Shown one piece after another: positions 7,632 to 15,602 of a stretch of 42,016 nt of DNA; position 1 is the first letter of the stretch; each line of letters begins with the position of its first letter. The notes below the pieces were generated by a model. That model was not told where the DNA came from and made no database searches. It saw only the letters and a program-made list of their open reading frames with translations. Source of the DNA: Betaproteobacteria bacterium. GTDB lineage: Bacteria > Pseudomonadota > Gammaproteobacteria > Burkholderiales > Usitatibacteraceae. The stretch is taken from positions 1-42,016 of the forward strand of contig JAABQW010000298.1 of the NCBI GenBank assembly GCA_011391275.1, read 5' to 3'. Position numbers and translations under genes: made by a program.

Positions 7632-10310
7632 TCAGGCGAGCGCGCGCCCCACGACTTCGGAGACGTCGGCCGAGACCGACGGCGAGCCCGCGACGGACTC
7701 GAGGGCGGCGCGGGCGTTGCGCTGGCGCCCCTCGTCGAGCTTGCGCCAGCGGTCGAACGCGCGCGCGAGCCGGGATGCGACCTGCGGGTTGAGGCGGTCG
7801 AGCTCGACGGTCCATTTCGCGACGAGCGCGTATCCGGAACCGTCGGCGGCGTGGAAGTGCGTGGGATTGTCCATCGCGAACGCGTGCAGGACGGAACGGG
7901 CGCGGTTGGGGTTGCGCAGGTCGAAGGCGGGGTGCGCGAGCAGCGCCTCGACGCGGGCAGCCGCCCCCGGCAGGTCCGAGGTCGCCTGCACGCGGAACCA
8001 CTTGTCGACGACGAGCGCCTCGTCCTTCCACCGGTCGTGGAACATGGCGAGCGAGCGGTCGCGCTCCGCCCCCGCCGAGTTCGCCAGGCAGGCGAGGGCG
8101 GCCATCGCATCCGTCATGTTCTCGGCGCGGCGGAACTCGAGGAACGTGAGCGCGCGCGCCGTCGAGTCGTCGATCGCCATGATGTAGCCGAGCGCCGCGT
8201 TGCGCAGCGCGCGGCGGCCAGCGGCGGCTGCGTCGGGCGAGTAGGCGCCGGGCACGGTGAAGTGGCGGAACGCGCCCTCGAAGCGCGTGCGGTAGCGCTG
8301 CGCCACGGCGAGGATGAGATGCTTCCTCGCAGCGTGGATCGCGTCCGGGTCGGCTACGGCCATCTGCTCCGCGATCAGGCCCTCGCCGGGCAGCTGCAGG
8401 CACTCCGCGGCGAACGCCGGGTCGCGCGCGCCGTCGGTGAGCACCCGGCCGAGCGCCTCGACGTAGGCGGGCGGCACTTCCATCGCGCGGCCGGCACGAA
8501 GGGCATCGACGCCCGCGAGCAGGATCCGCGTGGCGAGCACCTGGCCCGCCTCCCAGCGGTTGAACGGGTTGGCGTCGTGCGCCATCAGGTGCGTGAGCTC
8601 GGCGTCGGCGTAGTCGTGACGCAGCACCGCCGGCGCCGAGTAGTCGCGAAGAATCGACGGGACCGGCGGTTCGGCGACGTCGGTGAAGACCAGCGACGCG
8701 CTCGCCTGCGTGAGGGAAAAGACCCGCGTGATCTCGCCCGTCTTGGGGTCGGGGGACGCGTGCGCGGCATCCTCGCCCTCCAGGCGCAGCGGCATGTCGC
8801 GGCCCTGCGGTCCCACGAGGCCCACGGCCACCGGGAGGTGGAAGGGCAGCTTCTCCTCCTGCCCCGGCGTCGGCGGGCAGGACTGCGCGAGGGTGAGCGT
8901 GTAGGTGCGCGCGGCCGGGTCGTACACGCCGCGGCTTTCGATCACGGGCGTGCCGGCCTGCGAGTACCAGCGGCCGAACTGCTCCAGGTCGGCGCCGTTG
9001 GCGTCCGCCATCGCCGCCCGGAAGTCGTCGCAGGCCACGGCCTGCCCGTCGTGACGCTCGAAGTAGAGGTCCATGCCGCGGCGGAAGCCTTCCCGGCCGA
9101 GCAGGGTCTGGTACATGCGCACGACCTCGGCGCCCTTGTCGTACACCGTGGCAGTGTAGAAGTTGTTGATCTCGACGTAGGACTCGGGGCGCACGGGGTG
9201 GGCCATCGGGCCCGCGTCCTCGGGAAACTGCCGTTCGCGCAGGTCGCGCACGTCCTGGATGCGGGAGACGGCCCGCGAATACTCGTCGCCGCCGTACTCC
9301 TGGTCGCGGAAGACGGTGAGGCCTTCCTTGAGCGACAGCTGGAACCAGTCGCGGCAGGTCACGCGGTTGCCGGTCCAGTTGTGGAAGTACTCGTGGGCGA
9401 CCACGCGGTCGATCATCATGAAGTCGGAGTCGGTCGCGGTGTCGGCGCGCGCCAGCACGAACTTCGTGTTGAAGATGTTGAGGCCCTTGTTCTCCATGGC
9501 CCCCATGTTGAAGTCGCCGACGGCGACGATCATGAACCGGTCGAGGTCCAGCTCGAGCCCGTAGCGTTCCTCGTCCCAGCGCATCGCGCGCTTGAGGCAC
9601 TGCATCGCGAAGCCCGCCTGGTCGAGCTTGCCCGGCTCGACGTAGACCTGCAGGAGCGCCTGCTTGCCGGATCCCGTGACGAAGCGGTCCTCCAGGAGGT
9701 CCAGCTTCGCCGCCACCATCGCGAAGAGGTAGCAGGGCTTCGGGAACGGGTCCTCCCAGGTGGCGGCATGGCGACCGCCGGCCTCCTCCGCCGAGGCGAC
9801 GAGGTTGCCGTTGGCCAGCAGCTGCGGGAACTCGTCGCGCGCCGCGTGCAACGTCACCGTGTAGGTGGCCATCACGTCCGGGCGGTCGGGGAAGTAGGTG
9901 ATGCAGCGGAAGCCCTCGGCCTCGCACTGCGTGAAGAGGCCGTCACGCGACGCGTAGAAGCCCTCGAGCCGCGTGTTCTTCCACGGGTCGAAGCGCACCG
10001 CCGTCTCCAGCGTGAACGCCCCGGGCACGCCGGGGACCGTCAGAACGCCGTCGGCCAGGGCGTATCCCGATGCGTCCAGCGGCTGGCCGTCGATCGCGAC
10101 GGAGAGCAGTTTGAGGTGGGCGCCGTCCAGCACCAGCGCGCCGCCGGGCCCCTCGGGGTTGCGGCGCACGGAGAGCTTCGCGCGCACGGTCGCCCACGGC
10201 CTCGCGATGTCGACGTCCAGGACGACGGTATCGACGAGGTACGCGGGCGGCGCGTAGTCCCGTGCCCGCACGATACGCGCAGCAGGGTCGCGCAGCGTGC
10301 TGCCCTCCAT
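7632..10310 (-). CDS. pepN: Aminopeptidase N (M1 family zinc metallopeptidase)
   Basis: An 892-residue cytoplasmic exopeptidase that removes N-terminal residues from peptides and takes part in peptide turnover. Seen: the M1 exopeptidase motif GAMEN at about residue 269, the zinc site HEYFHNW at about 306 with the downstream ligand glutamate in LKEGLTV, and DQEYGGDEYSRAVSRIQ matching the PepN subfamily rather than eukaryotic-type M1 enzymes. Length is close to the 870 residues of the E. coli enzyme. ATG 10310 lies nine bases after the helicase stop; no strong ribosome-binding site is seen, so translation may be coupled to the helicase. No signal peptide. Confidence 0.96.
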   Translation of the reverse strand: MEGSTLRDPAARIVRARDYAPPAYLVDTVVLDVDIARPWATVRAKLSVRRNPEGPGGALVLDGAHLKLLSVAIDGQPLDASGYALADGVLTVPGVPGAFTLETAVRFDPWKNTRLEGFYASRDGLFTQCEAEGFRCITYFPDRPDVMATYTVTLHAARDEFPQLLANGNLVASAEEAGGRHAATWEDPFPKPCYLFAMVAAKLDLLEDRFVTGSGKQALLQVYVEPGKLDQAGFAMQCLKRAMRWDEERYGLELDLDRFMIVAVGDFNMGAMENKGLNIFNTKFVLARADTATDSDFMMIDRVVAHEYFHNWTGNRVTCRDWFQLSLKEGLTVFRDQEYGGDEYSRAVSRIQDVRDLRERQFPEDAGPMAHPVRPESYVEINNFYTATVYDKGAEVVRMYQTLLGREGFRRGMDLYFERHDGQAVACDDFRAAMADANGADLEQFGRWYSQAGTPVIESRGVYDPAARTYTLTLAQSCPPTPGQEEKLPFHLPVAVGLVGPQGRDMPLRLEGEDAAHASPDPKTGEITRVFSLTQASASLVFTDVAEPPVPSILRDYSAPAVLRHDYADAELTHLMAHDANPFNRWEAGQVLATRILLAGVDALRAGRAMEVPPAYVEALGRVLTDGARDPAFAAECLQLPGEGLIAEQMAVADPDAIHAARKHLILAVAQRYRTRFEGAFRHFTVPGAYSPDAAAAGRRALRNAALGYIMAIDDSTARALTFLEFRRAENMTDAMAALACLANSAGAERDRSLAMFHDRWKDEALVVDKWFRVQATSDLPGAAARVEALLAHPAFDLRNPNRARSVLHAFAMDNPTHFHAADGSGYALVAKWTVELDRLNPQVASRLARAFDRWRKLDEGRQRNARAALESVAGSPSVSADVSEVVGRALA

Positions 10311-10319
10311 GGCGGCCGC

Positions 10320-11939
10320 TCAGGCCGCCTTGCGGCGGAAGAGCGCCGGGACGGCGTGCGTCGAGCGCTTGCGCCCCGGGGCCTCGTCGGGCTGCTCGAT
10401 GGGCTTGGCGTCCGCCGCGGGCTCGTAGGGCTTGGAGAAGTCCATGTCGCCAGCCCCCGGCTTCGGGGCGGATCTGGGCGGGCGCTCCTCGGCGCGCTTC
10501 CCGGAGCGCGGCGGGCGATCATCGGCCTGCCTTTCCGTGCGCGGCGGGCGATCATCGGCCTGCCTTTCCGTGCGCGGCGGGCGATCATCGGCCTGCCTTT
10601 CCGCACGGGGAGGGCGCACCTCGGTCTGCTTGTCCGCGCGGGGAGGGCGTTCCTCCGTCCGCTTGTCGTCGCGGGGCGGCCGGCTGCTGCGCTCGGCGCC
10701 TCGTTCCGCGCCTCGTCCGCCGCGGGCCCTGCCACGGCCGCGCTCGCCGCGCGAGTCCTCCGGGATCTCGCCGGGATAGGTCGCCGCGCGCGTGCCGTCG
10801 AAGCCGGGCACGGGCCGGACCTCGATCTTCTTCTTGATGAGCGCCTCGACGGCCGCGAACATGGGGCGGTCCTCGGCGCAGACGATGGTGATGGCCTCGC
10901 CTTCCATCCCGGCCCGGCCGGTGCGGCCGATGCGATGCACGTAGTCCTCGGCCACGGTGGGCAGGTCGAAGTTCACGACGTGCGGCAGGGCCTCGATGTC
11001 GAGGCCGCGCGCGGCGATGTCGGTGGCCACGAGCACGCGCACCTTGTTCTGCTTGAAGCTCTCCAGCGCCTCGATGCGGGCGTTCTGGCTCTTGTTGCCG
11101 TGGATCGCCGCGGCGTTGATGCCGTCGCGCTCGAGCTGGTAGGCGAGGCGGTTGGCGCCGTGCTTGGTCTTGCAGAAGACGAGCACCTGCTCCCAGTTGT
11201 TGGTCTTGACGAGGTGGGCGAGGAGCTCGCGCTTCCTCTTCGACTCGACCATGTGCGCCCACTGCGTCACGGACTCGGCCGGCGTGTTCCGGCGGGCCAC
11301 CTCGACGGTGGCCGGGTCCTTCAGGAACTGCGCGGAGAGCTTGCGGATCTCGTCCGAGAAAGTGGCGGAGAAGAGCAGCGTCTGCCGCGAGCCCGGGATC
11401 GTGTTGATGATGCGCTTGATGTCCGGGATGAAGCCCATGTCCAGCATGCGGTCGGCTTCGTCGAGCACGAGGATCTGCACGTGGCGCAGGTCCACGGCCT
11501 TCTGTCCCATGAGGTCCAGCAGGCGGCCGGGCGTGGCGACGAGGATCTCGACGCCCTTGCGCATCTCGGCGATCTGCGGGTTGATGTTGACGCCGCCGTA
11601 GACCACGAAGGGCTTGAGCGCGATGTGCTTGCCGTAGGTCTTGACGCTTTCGTAGACCTGGATCGCGAGTTCGCGCGTCGGCGTGAGGATGAGGCAGCGC
11701 ACCGGGTGCAGCGCGGGCGAGAAGCTCTTGCTCGCGTACGGGGCGAGGCGCTGCAGCAGGGGCAGGGTGAAGCCGGCCGTCTTGCCGGTACCCGTCTGGG
11801 CCGCGCCGAGCAGGTCGCGCCCGGCAAGGACCACGGGAATTGCCTGCGTCTGGATGGGCGTGGGTTCTGTGTAGCCTTGTTCCGCGACGGCGCGGAGCAG
11901 CTCGGGCAGAAGCCCGAGACTTTCGAAAGCCTGACTGAT
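10320..11939 (-). CDS. DEAD-box RNA helicase (RhlE-like), apparent ATC start
   Basis: An ATP-dependent RNA helicase that should remodel RNA in ribosome assembly or decay. From ATC 11939 it has 539 residues. The Q motif (F5 and GYTEPTPIQ, about 22-30), motif I AQTGTGKT (47-54), DEAD in LVLDEADRM (about 160), SAT in LLFSATF and [10 protein letters not shown] (about 340) are all present. The C-terminus is a long basic, repetitive tail from about residue 385. No ATG, GTG or TTG precedes the Q motif in this frame; the first standard start (GTG 11834) would delete it. ATC 11939 has AGGAG six bases before it, so it is the best start. The 5' leader is long (over 100 bases), as in cold-regulated helicases. 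pepN follows after nine bases. Confidence 0.88.
   Translation of the reverse strand: MSQAFESLGLLPELLRAVAEQGYTEPTPIQTQAIPVVLAGRDLLGAAQTGTGKTAGFTLPLLQRLAPYASKSFSPALHPVRCLILTPTRELAIQVYESVKTYGKHIALKPFVVYGGVNINPQIAEMRKGVEILVATPGRLLDLMGQKAVDLRHVQILVLDEADRMLDMGFIPDIKRIINTIPGSRQTLLFSATFSDEIRKLSAQFLKDPATVEVARRNTPAESVTQWAHMVESKRKRELLAHLVKTNNWEQVLVFCKTKHGANRLAYQLERDGINAAAIHGNKSQNARIEALESFKQNKVRVLVATDIAARGLDIEALPHVVNFDLPTVAEDYVHRIGRTGRAGMEGEAITIVCAEDRPMFAAVEALIKKKIEVRPVPGFDGTRAATYPGEIPEDSRGERGRGRARGGRGAERGAERSSRPPRDDKRTEERPPRADKQTEVRPPRAERQADDRPPRTERQADDRPPRTERQADDRPPRSGKRAEERPPRSAPKPGAGDMDFSKPYEPAADAKPIEQPDEAPGRKRSTHAVPALFRRKAA
10473..10675 (-). repeat. 33-bp tandem repeats inside the helicase C-terminal tail
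   Basis: Three near-identical 33-bp units run from 10506 to about 10602 (unit starts 10506, 10539 and 10572), each coding the 11 residues [11 protein letters not shown]. More degenerate units flank them on both sides ([31 protein letters not shown]). The unit is a multiple of three, so copy-number change would keep the frame. The encoded tail is basic, disordered and probably RNA-binding. Confidence 0.85.
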
Positions 11940-12093
11940 GGTTATCTCCTGAATGATCGGCCTGGGAGGGTTTTGACGCCCTCGACCGGTTCAGGCAGAC
12001 AAACTTGCATCGTCGGAAATCCGCGCCCGGTGGGCTGGCGGAGGGGCTTGGAGGTGCTAACCGGTTGAAGCGCCTCGTAAACCTTGGACGAGC

Positions 12094-12099
12094 ATTGTA
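12094..12099 (-). promoter_or_regulatory. Possible -10 element of the helicase gene
   Basis: TACAAT on the minus strand (12099 to 12094) lies immediately downstream of the palindrome at 12104-12147. The -35 position falls inside the palindrome and shows no good match. If used, the leader before the ATC start would be about 150 bases. Confidence 0.3.
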
Positions 12100-12103
12100 C
12101 GGT

Positions 12104-12147
12104 AATCAGGTCACTTTCGGGGTTTTGCGCCCGAAAGTAATCTGATT
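12104..12147. repeat. Palindromic element A, behind nnrU
   Basis: AATCAGGTCACTTTCGGG (12104-12121) pairs with CCCGAAAGTAATCTGATT (12130-12147) with two mismatches around an 8-base GTTTTGCG loop. It begins seven bases behind the nnrU stop and could act as that gene's terminator. It shares the core TCAGGTYACTTT with the palindromes at 22295 and 26687. Confidence 0.75.
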
Positions 12148-12154
12148 GCGAGGG

Positions 12155-12835
12155 TTAGTAGGCCCTTACACCGAACAGCCAGGGGTGGGTGGCCAGGAAG
12201 ATTGCGTAGGCCGCGAGTCCCGCCGCGACCCGCTTCGCGCCGATCTCGCCCCCCGAGAAGCGGTTCCGCCCCTCGACGATCGCCGAGAAGGGGACGTTGG
12301 AGGTGACGGCCGCGAAGCGCGCCCATTCCTCGCCCAGGGCGTCCGCCTTGCGGGCGTCGATGAGCGCGGTGCCCGCCAGGGCCAGGATCAGGAAGCCCCC
12401 GAAGAAGACCAGCGACGCCACGTCGCCGCGGGCTGCCAGGTGGACCGCGGCCCACAGCGCGATGCCCCACATCACCGGGTGGCGGGTGACGCGCAGGATG
12501 CCGCGAGCCGGGTCGCCGGCCGTGAGCGCCGCGGCCTGCCCCACCGCCGAGGGGTTCCTCGTCATGACGCCCGCGGCCACCAGGACCAGCGAGAAGGGCA
12601 TGACGACCAGGGGCCAGAGCTTCACGCCGGGGACCTGCCACAGCGGCTGGTAGGGGGCGCGCAGGTACGCCCACGCCATCCACCCGATGGTGAGGAGCGA
12701 CACGAGCGAATAGGCGCCGACGTAGGCCCTCTCGCCGATCGCCTCCACCAGCGAACCGCGGACGGGCGTGCTCGCCACGAAGTGCGTGGCGAGGAAGACG
12801 AGCGTGGCGAGGGCGAGGTGGGCGACGGGATCCAT
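12155..12835 (-). CDS. NnrU family membrane protein
   Basis: A 226-residue integral membrane protein with about six hydrophobic segments. It shows NnrU-family features: THFVASTPVRGSLV near the N-terminus, NPSAVGQ, VTRHPVMWGIALWA with a conserved His in the middle, and a C-terminal WLFGV. NnrU was named in denitrifying bacteria where it affects nitric oxide metabolism; its molecular role is unsettled, and the family is related to isoprenylcysteine methyltransferase-like (NfhB/DUF1295-type) membrane proteins. No denitrification genes are near. It sits upstream of the helicase on the same strand with a palindrome between. Confidence 0.85.
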   Translation of the reverse strand: MDPVAHLALATLVFLATHFVASTPVRGSLVEAIGERAYVGAYSLVSLLTIGWMAWAYLRAPYQPLWQVPGVKLWPLVVMPFSLVLVAAGVMTRNPSAVGQAAALTAGDPARGILRVTRHPVMWGIALWAAVHLAARGDVASLVFFGGFLILALAGTALIDARKADALGEEWARFAAVTSNVPFSAIVEGRNRFSGGEIGAKRVAAGLAAYAIFLATHPWLFGVRAY

Positions 12836-13079
12836 CGGGGCTGTCTTTCAGTGCGCGGCGGCGAGGGCGAGCGTGGGGAAGGGGCGGCGAGTCATGTTGC
12901 GTGCATTATCCCCCGGCTTGCCGCACCGAAGACGAAACGGCAGTCCGGGTCAACTTCGAAATCGCGGAAGCCCGGATTGGAAATCGGCTTGGGGGCGGGT
13001 CGCATGCCCTGCTATTGAGTGGGTCGTCCCATTTCACCGTGCTCCTCTCCCGGGGGCCGGCGGGGCAATCGGAGGCGAC
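12836..13079. other. Intergenic region between divergent genes
   Basis: 244 bases between nnrU (minus) and the small hypothetical gene (plus). It should hold both promoters, but I see no convincing -35/-10 pair, no tRNA and no credible small gene. Confidence 0.5.
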
Positions 13080-13418
13080 ATGGATGATCCCAAGGCCACG
13101 TTCGAGAAGGCCATGGCTTCCCTCATCGAAGGCAAGCGTGGCCTGGGAAGTGCGCCTGCCGATGCGCGAAGCGCGCTGGTGGGCGCTTGCCTCCTCGCCC
13201 TGGAGCGAATGCTGTCCGAAGCGATCCGCGTGAAGTCGGTGGACGCGTTCGTGGATGTCCTCGCCTGGCAACTGGCGGTGATGGGAACCCAGGGAGGCCC
13301 GGCGGCCATTGCCGACGTGGTGGGCCGGCTGGAATGGCACCTGGGCAATCTGGCGGATGCAGACGGCGAGGAGGGCGGGCAGGAGTCGGCCGGGAGCCCG
13401 GACTCGCGCTCGCACTGA
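13080..13418 (+). CDS. Hypothetical protein, 112 residues
   Basis: Not recognised. ATG 13080 has GGAGG at 13071-13075, only four bases before it. The protein is mostly helical by composition (MDDPKATFEKAMASLIEGK..., LVGACLLALERMLSEAIR, VDVLAWQLAVMG), acidic overall, with an Asp/Glu/Gly/Ser-rich tail and no signal peptide. The stretch AIRVKSVDAFVDVLAWQL could be an amphipathic helix for partner binding. It ends 84 bases before the converging fic gene. Confidence that it is a real gene is moderate and rests on start context and amphipathic pattern. Confidence 0.5.
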   Translation: MDDPKATFEKAMASLIEGKRGLGSAPADARSALVGACLLALERMLSEAIRVKSVDAFVDVLAWQLAVMGTQGGPAAIADVVGRLEWHLGNLADADGEEGGQESAGSPDSRSH

Positions 13419-13502
13419 CGCAGTCCGCGCCCGTCGAGCTGACCGGCTCCATCCAGGGCCTCGTGCTCGTGGTGCGCTTCCGGGACCGTGCGAGCGGTCG
13501 CC

Positions 13503-14642
13503 TCAATACGGATCGAACGCGTTGCCGTCCCGCGTGAGCAAGTTCATCAGCTTAGGGTGAACGAAGAGTTTTTCCTTCCCGAAGGCCTGCTCGACGAGCA
13601 CACCGATCGAAACGAGCGCCTTGAGATAGCGCGCGGCCGCCTGGCGCTCAGCAATCCCGGCCTGCACGAGATTGGCGATGCGACAGTAGGGCTGCTCGAA
13701 GATCACGTTCACGAGTTCGTGGCTGTAGATCTTCGGGAGCTTCGCGCGCACGTGCCCGGCGGTCTCATCGGCCAGGCTGCGGACCGCGCCGATCTTGGCT
13801 GTGGTCCACGCGGCGGTGTCTTCCACGGCGCGGAGCATGTAGAGCAGCCACGGTTCCCAGGCGCCGTCGCGCGTGACGGCGAGCAGCAGGCGGTAGTAGT
13901 CCGCCTTGTTCGCGATGATGTAGCGGCTGAGGTAGAGAATCGGGAGCGGCAGCAGGCCTTGCTCGACCAGGAAAAGGCTGTTCAACACGCGACCGGTTCG
14001 CCCATTGCCATCGGTGAACGGATGAATCGCTTCGAACTGGTAGTGCGCGGCAGCCATCCGCACGAGCGGCTCGATCGCATCTTCCTCGTGCAGGAAGCGC
14101 TCCCAATTGGCGAGCAGGTCGCGGATGCGCCCCTCGCCTTCGGGCGGCGTGTAGACCACCTCGCCGGTGGTGTCGTTGACAAGCGCGGTGCCCGGCACCT
14201 TGCGCACGCTCATCTCCACGCCCTTGATCTGCGTGCAGATCGACTCCGCGGTCCGTGTCGTCAAGGGCCGGTTCTTCAGCGCCGCGACACCTTCGAGCAG
14301 GGCGCGCCGGTAGCGTAGCGCCTCCCGGGTGGCGGAGTCGGCGCCACTGTCGGACTGCAGGTGCCGGAACAGCCTGTCGGCCGTGGTGACGATGTTTTCG
14401 ATTTCCGAACTCGCCCGGGCCTCCAGCAGGGGAAGGGTGTTGATCAGCATCGCGGGATTGGGGATCAGTTCCGCAGCCTTCTTCAATTCCGCGAGCGCCG
14501 CGCGCGCGCCGATGCATTGCTTCAATACCCGCTTCGTCTCGAGTTCGACGGTGGGAGGGAGACGCGGCAGATCGTTGTAGGGCTTGTCCGGCTGCCGGCC
14601 CGTGGGTGAGCTCATGTCGCCAGAAGTCACTTTTTGCGCCAT
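13503..14642 (-). CDS. Fic family protein AMP-transferase (class II, with C-terminal winged helix)
   Basis: A 379-residue Fic protein expected to transfer AMP from ATP to hydroxyl groups of target proteins. The active-site motif [12 protein letters not shown] is perfect, with catalytic His in AIHPF. Upstream lies the inhibitory helix motif SSEIEN near residue 77, matching (S/T)xxxE(G/N); placed before the Fic core it makes this class II, self-inhibited. The N-terminal part ([10 protein letters not shown]) is the usual Fic_N domain, and the C-terminus looks like a winged helix-turn-helix. ATG 14642 lacks a ribosome-binding site; ATG 14615 is an alternative start. Upstream are phased TGTCGC sites. 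It neighbours a higBA pair, an accessory setting. Confidence 0.92.
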   Translation of the reverse strand: MAQKVTSGDMSSPTGRQPDKPYNDLPRLPPTVELETKRVLKQCIGARAALAELKKAAELIPNPAMLINTLPLLEARASSEIENIVTTADRLFRHLQSDSGADSATREALRYRRALLEGVAALKNRPLTTRTAESICTQIKGVEMSVRKVPGTALVNDTTGEVVYTPPEGEGRIRDLLANWERFLHEEDAIEPLVRMAAAHYQFEAIHPFTDGNGRTGRVLNSLFLVEQGLLPLPILYLSRYIIANKADYYRLLLAVTRDGAWEPWLLYMLRAVEDTAAWTTAKIGAVRSLADETAGHVRAKLPKIYSHELVNVIFEQPYCRIANLVQAGIAERQAAARYLKALVSIGVLVEQAFGKEKLFVHPKLMNLLTRDGNAFDPY

Positions 14643-14690
14643 GTGAGGAGCTTATGTCGCTGGCGGCGACACGTCAAGAGAACGTGTCGC
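14608..14690. promoter_or_regulatory. Phased TGTCGC sites over the fic start
   Basis: GAGCTCATGTCGC (14608-14620) and GAGCTTATGTCGC (14648-14660) are direct repeats differing at one base, exactly 40 bases apart. A third TGTCGC ends at 14690, 30 bases further. The last belongs to a perfect inverted repeat, GCGACACGT (14666-14674) and ACGTGTCGC (14682-14690). On the minus strand a TTGACG within this region could be a -35. The arrangement on one face of the helix suggests an operator set controlling fic; the binding protein is unknown. Confidence 0.5.
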
Positions 14691-14765
14691 AAAAAGCATA
14701 TTCTGACGACATGACTGGCCGCTCCATTGCCTTCGAGGGTGAGAGTCGTCTCCAGCGCCAAGCCC

Positions 14766-14868
14766 TTATCCCGCTCTCTTGAGCGCGACCAGGTGAACCT
14801 CGTCGTACAGGCCGTCTTCGCGCAGGAGGTCATCGCGGCATGATCGCCGGTACGCCCAATTGGGACCG
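14766..14868 (-). pseudogene. Remnant reading frame behind higA, possibly part of a truncated antitoxin
   Basis: On the minus strand a frame without a start reads ...NWAYRRSCRDDLLREDGLYDE and then VHLVALKRAG before the TAA at 14766. The pattern LREDGLYDEV...ALKRA resembles, from memory, the N-terminal part of some XRE-type antitoxins, where it is followed by a longer helix-turn-helix region. Here it stops early. It begins directly behind the higA stop. This may be decay of an older module; the match is weak. Confidence 0.3.
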
Positions 14869-15162
14869 CTAGGGTGACGCGATCCTCTTGATCGAGCCCA
14901 GCCGGCTGCCGATCGACCGCTCCGCCTTCATCAGGTCGAACTGCGCCTGGAGATTCAACCAGTATTGTGGCGACTGCCCGAAGGCCTTTCCGAAGAGAAG
15001 CGCCAGTTCCGCCGTCATCGGCCGCGAGCCCTTGATCACGTGGGATATGCGCATGGGAGACACGCCGATCGCCCGGGAGAATTCCGCCTGCGACGTGTTC
15101 AGCTCCGCCAGCGCCTCGGCGAGAAAGGCGCCAGGGTGAACGGCAGGAAGCCCGACTTGCAC
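14869..15162 (-). CDS. higA: HigA-type antitoxin (XRE helix-turn-helix)
   Basis: A 97-residue antitoxin that should neutralise the toxin encoded just upstream and repress their shared promoter. The N-terminus VHPGAFLAEALAELNTSQAE followed by FSRAIGVSPMRISHVIKG is the classic HigA helix-turn-helix, and ALLFGKAFGQSPQYWLNLQ is the family's second conserved block. The start is taken as GTG 15162, with GGAGGA ten bases before it and 16 bases behind the toxin stop. A longer open frame upstream runs through the toxin gene and is not real. Confidence 0.93.
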   Translation of the reverse strand: MQVGLPAVHPGAFLAEALAELNTSQAEFSRAIGVSPMRISHVIKGSRPMTAELALLFGKAFGQSPQYWLNLQAQFDLMKAERSIGSRLGSIKRIASP

Positions 15163-15178
15163 GCTCTTCTTCCTCCGG

Positions 15179-15460
15179 CTAGTGGTAGTCGACGATTTCG
15201 ACGTCGTGCGCATGGCCAGCCTCGAAGCGGAAACAGATCCGCCATTGGTCGTTGATCCGGATGCTCCACTGCCCCTCGCGATCATTCCGGAGCGGCTCCA
15301 GCCGGTTCGACGGCGGTAAGCGCAGGTCCTCGAGCGTCGTTGCCGCGTGAAGCTGGAGCAACCGTATCCCGGCACGGGGCAGGATGGCCGGTGGAAAGCG
15401 GCGGGAGCGACCCGTGCTGAAAAAGCGCTCCGTTTCCGCGGAGGCGAAGGAACGAATCAC
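15179..15460 (-). CDS. higB: HigB-type toxin (RelE-like mRNA interferase)
   Basis: A 93-residue toxin of the RelE/HigB fold, expected to cut mRNA on the ribosome. The N-terminus MIRSFASAETERFFSTG and the C-terminal block WSIRINDQWRICFRFE...DVEIVDYH are the typical HigB signatures, with the conserved Arg/Trp cluster of the active site. Length is normal. The start is GTG 15460, only a few bases from the predicted transcription start, so the mRNA may be leaderless or nearly so. The toxin-first order is typical of higBA. Confidence 0.93.
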   Translation of the reverse strand: MIRSFASAETERFFSTGRSRRFPPAILPRAGIRLLQLHAATTLEDLRLPPSNRLEPLRNDREGQWSIRINDQWRICFRFEAGHAHDVEIVDYH

Positions 15461-15469
15461 CGGCGTCGA

Positions 15470-15498
15470 GTATAAACAAATTGTTTAACGCGGGCAAT
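15470..15498 (-). promoter_or_regulatory. higBA promoter with embedded HigA operator
   Basis: On the minus strand TTGCCC (15498-15493) and TATACT (15475-15470) form a promoter with exactly 17 bases between. The palindrome TAAACAAATTGTTTA (15474-15488), perfect apart from its central base, lies in the spacer and touches the -10. That is the expected place for HigA autorepression. The predicted transcription start is about 15463, three bases before the GTG start of higB. Confidence 0.75.
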
Positions 15499-15602
15499 GG
15501 CGCCCGCTCTCAATCAACGCGCCGATGGGACGGTGGGATGACCGTCCGATCCACTTCACCTTCTACAAGGCAAGGCCGGGGACGGCTTGTCGCCGCAAGC
15601 AA

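Noticed and set aside
10506-10602. Short regular repeats as a CRISPR array
   Set aside because: The 33-bp units are contiguous with no spacers and code in frame for the helicase tail.
11832-11834. GTG 11834 as start of the helicase
   Set aside because: It would remove the conserved Q motif encoded immediately upstream and has no ribosome-binding site.
7581-12068. Plus-strand open frame of about 1500 codons across pepN and the helicase
   Set aside because: It is the shadow of two certain minus-strand genes; composition is non-protein-like and no start signal is present.
14627-14833. Minus-strand frame upstream of fic as a small gene
   Set aside because: It overlaps the fic start and operator-like region, has no ribosome-binding site and no recognisable sequence.
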